The notes under the pieces: model-generated
Told to the model about the DNA's origin: nothing
Database searches by the model: none
What the model saw: the letters and a program-made list of their open reading frames with translations, nothing else
Program-made: the position numbers and the translations under genes
NCBI GenBank assembly: GCA_963576475.1
Contig: OY754977.1
Span: 13,516,743-13,580,742 of the forward strand
DNA: 64,000 nucleotides
From: Molanna angustata
Lineage: Eukaryota; Arthropoda; Insecta; Trichoptera; Molannidae
Direction: 5' to 3'
Shown: positions 57,246 through 64,000 of the stretch, piece after piece
Numbering within the stretch: the stretch's first letter is position 1
Layout: each line of letters opens with the position of its first letter

Positions 57246-58259
57246 CTAGTTGCATGTAACACATGAGATCCAACTGTCGATAGCGATAGTATGTATAGCT
57301 GAAGAATATGTACCAAACTATAAACCCATAGATACAAATTATTGAATATTTTCAGATATTTTGTTTTCTATACAACATATGTAGGTATGTATGTCAAGAT
57401 AGGATAGTATGGAGGAAGATCCTTTTTCCTACCCAGAATATGCAAATAGCATGATGGTATGTATGTATGTTTGGAGTCGAAGTATCAAACTATTAAGTCT
57501 TCTTACATATTGTGTATAGGCGACTGCCATACAAAATGTATGAAGCGATGTCGTCACTAAATTCAATTTTTAAAAAAAATGTTAAAAAAAAATTGAGATC
57601 TTCTACTACATTGCTGATATTTTTTATAGAAAATTAAATTATCTAGTTGGGGTGTTTCGGCTTTTTTCGATAATTGTAAAAGTTTTGGAAATATAGGCAG
57701 TTAAACTCATAAATTTATCATAAAAAAAATATTTTTCTTAATAAAAAATGTTTGAGAAACCCTGGAATTTTTTTGAAAAAACTAATTTGAGATTTTGTAT
57801 TTGTCTATGTTTGTACCAATTTTCAGCGTTCTAGCGTTTATGGTTTCTGAGATATATGGAAAAATAAAATAAAAATTCAAAAGTTGATCACCCCTGACTG
57901 AAACAAAAATTCAAAATTCCGAGTATAAAAGTTTTGTAGGCCTGTAACTGTTTATATATTCTGAAATTTTAGGCTCTGTTTATTGAGCGAATCAAAAGTT
58001 ATAAGGGGGGGACGGACACACAGACACACAGACACACACACACACACACAGACACACGAAATGTTCTACTCCGAATTCTGAGTAAATCCGTGTATGGAAC
58101 ATATATGCTGCGAAGCCTCTAAGTTGGTGTTTTTTGACTTCAAAGTTGGAAAAGCCGTGAAAAAAGTAGACCTCTCCATACAATTCTCGCGTATTCTGGC
58201 TTGATACATTGTCGATATGTTAAGAGAACAAAGTTCTCCTGAACAAATCGACAGTTGGA
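57246..58259 (-). mobile_element. HINE copy 9, full length, first of three in tandem
   Basis: CTAG 57246-57249 to TCC-end at 58259. All HINE landmarks present, with a short (CA/GACA)n tract at 58010-58056. Nearly identical to the next two copies. Confidence 0.92.
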
Positions 58260-58312
58260 TTACGAGATCTCAACTCTATGGAGAGAACATTATCGTAAGT
58301 ATTTTTTTATAA

Positions 58313-59367
58313 CTAGTTGCATGTAACACATGAGATCCAACTGTCGATAGCGATAGTATGTATAGTTGAAGAATATGTACCAAACTATAAACCCATAGAT
58401 ACAAATTATTGAATATTTTCAGATATTTTGTTTTCTATACAACATATGTAGGTATGTATGTCAAGATAGGATAGTATGGAGGAAGATCCTTTTTCCTACC
58501 CAGAATATGCAAATAGCATGATGGTATGTATGTATGTTTGGAGTCGAAGTATCAAACTATTAAGTCTTCTTACATACCTATTGTGTATAGGCGACTGCCA
58601 TACAAAATGTATGAAGCGATGTCGTCACTAAATTCAATTTTTAAAAAAATGTTAAAAAAAAATTGAGATCTTCTACTACATTGCTGATATTTTTTATAGA
58701 AAATTAAATTATCTAGTTGGGGTGTTTCGGCTTTTTTCGATAATTGTAAAAGTTTTGGAAATATAGGCAGTTAAACTCATAAATTTATCATAAAAAAAAT
58801 ATTTTTCTTAATAAAAAATGTTTGAGAAACCCTGGAATTTTTTTGAAAAAACTAATTTGAGATTTTGTATTTGTCTATGTTTGTACCAATTTTCAGCGTT
58901 CTAGCGTTTATGGTTTCTGAGATATATGGAAAAATAAAATAAAAATTCAAAAGTTGATAACCCCTGACTGAAACAAAAATTCAAAATTCCGAGTATAAAA
59001 GTTTTGTAGGCCTGTAACTGTTTATATATTCTGAAATTTTAGGCTCTGTTTATTGAGCGGATCAAAAGTTATAAGGGGGGGACGGACACACAGACACACA
59101 GACACACACACACAGACACACACACACACAGACACACACACAGACACACACACACACAGACACACGAAATGTTCTACTCCGAATTCTGAGTAAATCCGTG
59201 TATGGAACATATATGCTGCGAAGTATCTTAGTTGGTGTTTTTTGACTTCAAAGTTGGAAAAGCCGTGAAAAAAGTAGACCTCTCCATACAATTCTCGCGT
59301 ATTCTGGCTTGATACATTGTCGATATGTTAAGAGAACAAAGTTCTCCTGAACAAATCGACAGTTGGA
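58313..59367 (-). mobile_element. HINE copy 10, full length, second in tandem
   Basis: Differs from copy 9 mainly by a longer microsatellite (59090-59165), a 4-bp insertion near 58575 and a few substitutions. Separated from copy 9 by 53 bp of unrelated sequence. Confidence 0.92.
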
Positions 59368-59387
59368 AAAGGATCATTGTAACGTTA

Positions 59388-60447
59388 CTAGTTGCATGTA
59401 ACACATGAGATCCAACTGTCGATAGCGATAGTATGTATAGTTGAAGAATATGTACCAAACTATAAACCCATAGATACAAATTATTGAATATTTTCAGATA
59501 TTTTGTTTTCTATACAACATATGTAGGTATGTATGTCAAGATAGGATAGTATGGAAGAAGATCCTTTTTCCTACCCAGAATATGCAAATTGCATGATGGT
59601 ATGTATGTATGTTTGGAGATGAAGTAACAAACTATTAAGTCTTCTTACATATTGTGTATAGGCGACTGCCATACAAAATGTATGAAGCGATGTCGTCACT
59701 AAATTCAATTTTTAAAAAAATTGTTAAAAAAAAATTGAGATCTTCTACTACAATGTTAATATTTTTTATAGAAAATTAAATTATCTAGTTGGGGTGTTTC
59801 GGCTTTTTTCGATAATTGTAAAAGTTTTGGAAATATAGGCAGTTAAACTCATAAATTTATCATAAAAAAAATATTTTTCTTAATAAAAAATGTTTGAGAA
59901 ACCCTGGAATTTTTTTGAAAAAACTGATTTGAGATTTTGTATTTGTCTATGTTTGTACCAATTTTCAGCGTTCTACCGTTTATGGTTTCTGAGATATATG
60001 GAAAAATAAAATAAAAATTCAAAAGTTGATAACCCCTGACTGAAACAAAAATTCAAAATTCCGAGTATAAAAGTTTTGTAGGCCTGTAACTTTTTATATA
60101 TTCTGAAATTTTAGGCTCTGTAAATTGAGCGGATCAAAAGTTATAAGGGGGGGACGGACACACAGACACACACACAGACACACACACACACACAGACACA
60201 CACACACACAGACACACACACAGACACACACACACACAGACACACGAAATGTTCTACTCCGAATTCTGAGTAAATCCGTGTATGGAACATATATGCTGCG
60301 AAGCCTCTAAGTTGGTGTTTTTTGACTTCAAAGTTGGAAAAGCCGTGAAAAAAGTAGACCTCTCCATACAATTCTCGCGTATTCTGGCTTGATACATTGT
60401 CGATATGTTAAGAGAACAAAGTTCTCCTGAACAAATCGACAGTTGGA
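59388..60447 (-). mobile_element. HINE copy 11, full length, third in tandem
   Basis: Separated from copy 10 by 20 bp of sequence unrelated to the first spacer. Microsatellite at 60161-60243. Confidence 0.92.
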
Positions 60448-60472
60448 AAAGAAATTAGTTAGGTATATAATT

Positions 60473-60640
60473 TAGATGGGAAGTAGCAGAGCGTTTAGCG
60501 CACTGGATTTGTAATCCAGAGGTCGCGACTTCGAATCCTGCCACGACCGATTTCGTTCACTTATAGCACAAGCATTTGTGTTTTATTTAGGGAATGTATG
60601 AGAATGTTTATGTATTTATAAAAAAGATTTCGGTATCTTA
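60473..60640 (+). mobile_element. SINE-A copy 4
   Basis: 'agtagcagagcgtttagcgc' A box, anticodon stem-loop CTGGA-TTTGTAA-TCCAG (TGT), B box 'gacttcgaatcc', tail 'tatagcacaagcatttgtgt' and 'tatttataaaaaag'. Confidence 0.85.
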
Positions 60641-60703
60641 TAGAAAAAGAAAAGTTTTTTTTCCGCATAACCTATTTCTATTTTGAACACTTACTTATAT
60701 TAC

Positions 60704-60806
60704 TTTTCGAATGGCTAGGATCTTCTGCGCCCAGAAAAGGCTGCGTCCATGGAGCTCGTTAGACCTTTAAATTCAAACCCCGCAGCCAGTCCATCGCCTC
60801 GTTCTT
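60704..60806 (-). pseudogene. Jockey/CR1-like LINE 3' tip (as 16.43 kb)
   Basis: 'cttttcgaatggctaggat', 'cccagaaaaggctgcgtcc' and 'cgcagccagtccatcgcct' match 16425-16515 with few differences. Only the last 100 bp of the element. Confidence 0.85.
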
Positions 60807-61409
60807 TTGTGTTTTTTTTTCTTTTGTTTTATTTATTCTATTTTGAATGATGAGGTGAGTTTATAATAAATACTACCTTTTAACGTTGGATGTTCATAAT
60901 CAAAAAGTTAAATACCTCTCTCATTCCAACCGTATTCCGTGGACTTTTCCGGTTTTAGTCCGTGTCAGCGGGGGCGCGTTCGGATAGCGTAATAATATTA
61001 ACTGTGAATTCGAAATGATAACGCTCAAACTTTAGAGAAAATAACGTAGTTTAAACTAAAATATTCGTTGCATAATTGATAATCGCAAATCTGTGTTATA
61101 TTTGACGTTCTAGGCATCTACTGCGACCTGGCAAGAATTATTTAGTTTGAAAAATATATATTAGCTATAAACAGTCTCGACACCTCGGTCGATGGAAGGA
61201 CAGCGCTTCCGAAACATGAAAAATATATATTTACTTCGCTTTGTACAAACGCACCAAAACTGAAAAAATCTTCTTCACGTTAGCTTTAGCAATCTAATCT
61301 ATGGCTTTCATGTGAGAAAAGTCATGTGCTTTTTAACTTTGATTGTTAAATTTCTTTGTTTCTTTTTAATGACAAATTTTTATTATCTTAATAGAGAATA
61401 TCATGAAAA
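60807..61409. other. Gene-free spacer; FB3 fragment at 61165-61225
   Basis: Bare apart from 'tagctataaacagtctcgac' ... 'gatggaaggacagcgcttcc' 'gaaacatg', one side of the FB3 hairpin. Confidence 0.5.
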
Positions 61410-61645
61410 TCTGTTCGTTTGTTAAACAATGGAAGTAACAGTCCTTATTCGTGAGGTGACAATGCTTTCGCACACATGGCACCCCTGAACCGCTCCTGAA
61501 TTATATGTCAATTTATGGGTTGTTTACTTACTGGCACCAATGTGCTGTTAAAAAATTGTTACAAAATATCATTGAATCCCGACAGGAAAAATACAATGTT
61601 TACGTAAAAGATATTATATGCAACTATTAAAATATTCGATAATTT
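61410..61645 (+). repeat. SAT-A repeat, 3' half with inverted terminus
   Basis: 'aatggaagtaacagtcctta', 'gaggtgacaatg', 'ggcacccctgaaccgc', 'ggcaccaatgtgctgtt', then 'gaatcccgacaggaaaaata' and 'atgtttacgtaaaagata', which are reverse complements of the terminal block in copies at 20.3 and 42.8 kb. Confidence 0.75.
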
Positions 61646-61654
61646 ATTATTTGG

Positions 61655-61907
61655 TGTTATTTTGTTTGTTGCAGACACTTTGAAACAACATGGATTACCA
61701 CTACTAAAACACGACAAATCAAGAGATTATTGTGGACGATGATGGACGCGTGGATGGTTTTGAATGAAATGATAACTTGTTCAAAACGCACGGGAGCGAA
61801 TAACAGCGAGATCGTATAAATAATTGGGTTTGATCGATGCGCAACGGCAGTGGATTGGCGCGAAGCAACAAAAATTGGCGAAAAGCGGCAGGGGACGGAG
61901 CCCCTAG
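61655..61907 (+). mobile_element. Possible Helitron-like 3' end
   Basis: The block closes with AGGGGACGGAGCCCCTAG followed by T (CTAG 61904-61907); GGGG-acggag-CCCC can form a hairpin. The CTRR-T terminus with hairpin suggests a Helitron, but the hairpin-to-end spacing is unusually short and no 5' end was found. The 93-codon antisense frame here is unconvincing. Confidence 0.3.
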
Positions 61908-61965
61908 TAATAAATTTAATCATATAAAACCTACACAATTTCTAAAAAAAATTAACTAACAAAAA

Positions 61966-62276
61966 TAAAAAAAAACGTGTTAAAATCAATTTTACTATTT
62001 GTAAAGACTACAACCTACAACCGGTTTCGTGCTAAGCACGTTTTCAAGTAGATACTAAATTAATGAAATTGTTATTATTATTGGGTGTGAAATAAATATT
62101 ATGTTTACTGTATTTAATGTTATTAAAATGATTGAAAATTTAATTATTAATGTTTATGTAAGAACATTTTCAAGTAGATACTAAGCAGTCTACTTGAAAA
62201 TGTGCTTAGCACGGCTGTAGGTTGTAGTCATAATAAATAGTGGAATTGATTTAAAACACGTTTTTTATTTTTATTT
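61966..62276. repeat. Fold-back element FB4
   Basis: Left arm 'aaaaaacgtgttaaaatcaa', 'gactacaacctacaaccggt', 'ttcgtgctaagcacgttttc' pairs with right arm 'gaaaatgtgcttagcacggc', 'gtaggttgtagtc', 'ttgatttaaaacacgttttt'; about 85-bp arms, 125-bp spacer containing a direct copy of 'cattttcaagtagatactaa'. The minus strand has CGTGCTTAGCACGAAACC. Confidence 0.9.
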
Positions 62277-63008
62277 ATTAAAATTTTTAAGAAATTTAAA
62301 TGGAATTCCACCAAGAACTGACGATCAAAAATTTAAATCTTATCTACACAGTTTTATTTAAATATAAGGTTTTATTAGTTTGGTGCTTTCGTTAGACACA
62401 AAAAAAAACATGTTCAGTAGCGAAAATATGAGATATAAAAAGAAAAATAATAAATTGAATTAATAAAATGTTAAAGTTAAAATATTTATAATTGTCTAGT
62501 ATTAACGTTTCATTGCTTTGTTTATTTCACAGTCATTAGATTTTGTAACACGAAGTCATTAATCGTTGAATTGGAAATAATTTTCAACATAAAACATCAA
62601 TATTCAATATGAAAATATAACGAATAAATAATGTATACTAGAAATACATTTAGTACCTACATATTATTTTCTTTCTCAGAATATTCAATAAAATATCTTA
62701 AATAAAAACAATGAAGAATTTATACATCAGAGAGCTAATTGCTTGATTAATTGATTAATTTTTTATCTCTAAGAGAAAAGTTTAACAAGGTTAATTTTTC
62801 AAAATATAATTGAACAGAATATGTACAAAATTTACTTATTTAGAAAACTAGAAACAACCTCGTTTTTTCTTCTAATGACGTACTTGAGAAATATTATTTC
62901 CGGTTTTTTGTCAGGGAATCAGTACTTATAACAAAGTGATTTTTGTTTTTTTCCAAGTCTAATTTCTTAACGCTGTTATGAGAATTATGATATGATATAT
63001 GAAAATGA
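62277..63008. other. Gene-free spacer
   Basis: AT-rich; no feature recognised. Confidence 0.4.
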
Positions 63009-63174
63009 AAAATATGAACACACATATAATTCTACAATCGATTTATTTCACTCCCGACGACCGTTTCGGCTTATAAGGCCATTATCAACTGATCCTGTTG
63101 ATAATGGCCTCATAAGCCGAAACGGTCGTTGGCAGTGAAATAAATCGAATGTAGAATTATATGTGTTCATATTT
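63009..63174. repeat. Fold-back element FB5, about 75-bp arms
   Basis: 'atatgaacacacatataatt' ... 'cgaccgtttcggcttataag' 'gccattatcaac' and its complement; loop 'tgatcct'. The right arm reads TTGATAATGGCCTCATAAGC then CGAAACGG. Downstream 'gatggagttctacaaatta', 'gccgtcgcaatc' parallels the flank of FB1 ('atggaattctacatattc', 'accgtcagcatt'). Confidence 0.93.
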
Positions 63175-63892
63175 AACATATTTTTAATATTCATGATGGA
63201 GTTCTACAAATTATAAGCCGTCGCAATCAAAAGATTTTTTCCATTTAAAATAAACACACTGTTATTTTTACAATATTGAAGGAAAGAGATATGGTTTTTT
63301 CTTGTCTTGTATCAAAAATCAAAATTATTTATCGTGCTGAAAGATTATTTATCTTTGATATTAAAATTAATTGTCGACCTCAGGATGAGTTTTTATCGTA
63401 AAATCTTATGTCGGTGATTTATTTGACAAGTATTACCTACAAGATAAATATCTTATGCGATGGCAGCTAGTGCTTTGTTGAATTTGGAGAAAAATGAATT
63501 AGTAAGCACAGTAGTCAATTGTAGTGAGCTCATAAAAAGGGTAGAAAATTTTGATGCTTTGTGGCCACTCTCCACTAGACATGATGGAGTAAGTTTCAAA
63601 TAATGCTCTTTCAGTATGATTGTCAGCTGATGGACACGGCTTATGGCAAACAAATATTTAAAAAAAAATTAACTTGGCCAGCCTAGTACACTGGGTAAGT
63701 TTAAAAAATACCAGGTTAATTTCAAAATTATTTAATTAAAAAAAATAGGAATAAACGTATAATAATAAATTTATAATTATATTTGGCATTCTCGTAAAAT
63801 AATAATACAAAGGTTCATTATTTCAGCCACTGGCATTATTCCAAAATCGTTAATCCGTAATTTAGAAATTTTAGTTTTATCGTAAAACTTAA
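63175..63892. other. Gene-free spacer
   Basis: AT-rich; a 66-codon antisense frame at 63453-63653 has no recognised motif. Confidence 0.4.
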
Positions 63893-64000
63893 TTTATTTA
63901 TTTATTTATTTATGTTAAAGTTGGACAAAAAACAGCGTTAAGACATAGTACAATACAATAGTAACATCAAGTATTAAGGCCTATTACATTTTGTCGTTAT
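63893..64000 (-). mobile_element. Probable LINE 3' tail at window edge
   Basis: TATTTATTTATTTATTTAT followed by 'gttggacaaaaaacagcgtt' and 'aagtattaaggcct', the kind of antisense start seen at 31159 and 37196. Continues beyond the window. Confidence 0.4.

Noticed and set aside
61657..61938. 93-codon antisense gene
   Set aside because: Hydrophobic low-complexity frame crossing a Helitron-like terminus; no recognised domain.

Overview
This window is AT-rich eukaryotic DNA, most likely from an insect. The mix of 5'-truncated LINE tails, tRNA-derived SINEs, DINE-1/HINE-type Helitron relatives, a canonical TC...CTAG Helitron and frequent GTAGGTAC/TACCTACC runs would suit a moth, but the sequence alone does not prove the order. 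I find no convincing host protein-coding gene, no rRNA, no functional tRNA and no CRISPR array. Nearly every open frame longer than 100 codons is a transposon remnant, a translated tandem repeat, or chance. Family names such as HINE, SAT-A, FB, SINE-A and LINE-D are local labels used to link copies within this window.

Layout. 0-10 kb: fragments of dispersed repeats (SAT-A, Repeat B), an antisense RTE-type LINE piece, a TTAA-flanked MITE (3.1-3.6 kb), a longer RTE-type LINE with two stop codons (5.1-6.4 kb) and a LINE inserted into SAT-A (8.7-9.8 kb). 10.3-14.2 kb: a young LTR retrotransposon with two apparently identical 694-bp LTRs, a 4-bp target duplication, a tRNA-Trp-like primer site and no gag/pol. 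15-19.5 kb: a terminal-inverted-repeat element carrying GCCAGAAGGGCGTA motifs and interrupted by LINE pieces, then more LINE 3' ends. 20-25.4 kb: SAT-A in tandem, then a HINE split by a CACTG-ended element that contains a hypermutated duplicated hairpin. 25.6-36.5 kb: several HINEs in both orientations, two SINE families, two very large fold-back palindromes, a 41-bp minisatellite and a perfect 540-bp tandem duplication. 37-48 kb: sparse DNA with a possible LTR, SAT-A and Repeat B copies, and a (TA)n tract. 48.2-53.9 kb: a four-level nest (hAT-like end pair > HINE > jockey-like LINE > R1-clade LINE). 54.4-56.3 kb: a hairpin fold-back, a Helitron with an 18-bp minisatellite, and a degenerate alternating repeat. 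57.2-60.5 kb: three nearly identical HINEs head to tail. 60.5-64 kb: SINE, SAT-A, fold-backs and otherwise bare AT-rich DNA.

How the parts relate. The elements are parasitic and mostly dead. SINEs and HINEs must have borrowed machinery from autonomous LINEs and Helitrons that are not intact here. The nesting gives relative ages: the R1-clade element is younger than the jockey-like LINE, which is younger than its HINE host. The most unusual observation is the 500-bp duplicated hairpin unit at 22.87-23.92 kb, whose copies differ almost only by T-to-C changes on one strand. The second is a set of fold-back elements whose arms share a hammerhead-ribozyme-like TGA-stem-GAAAC core.
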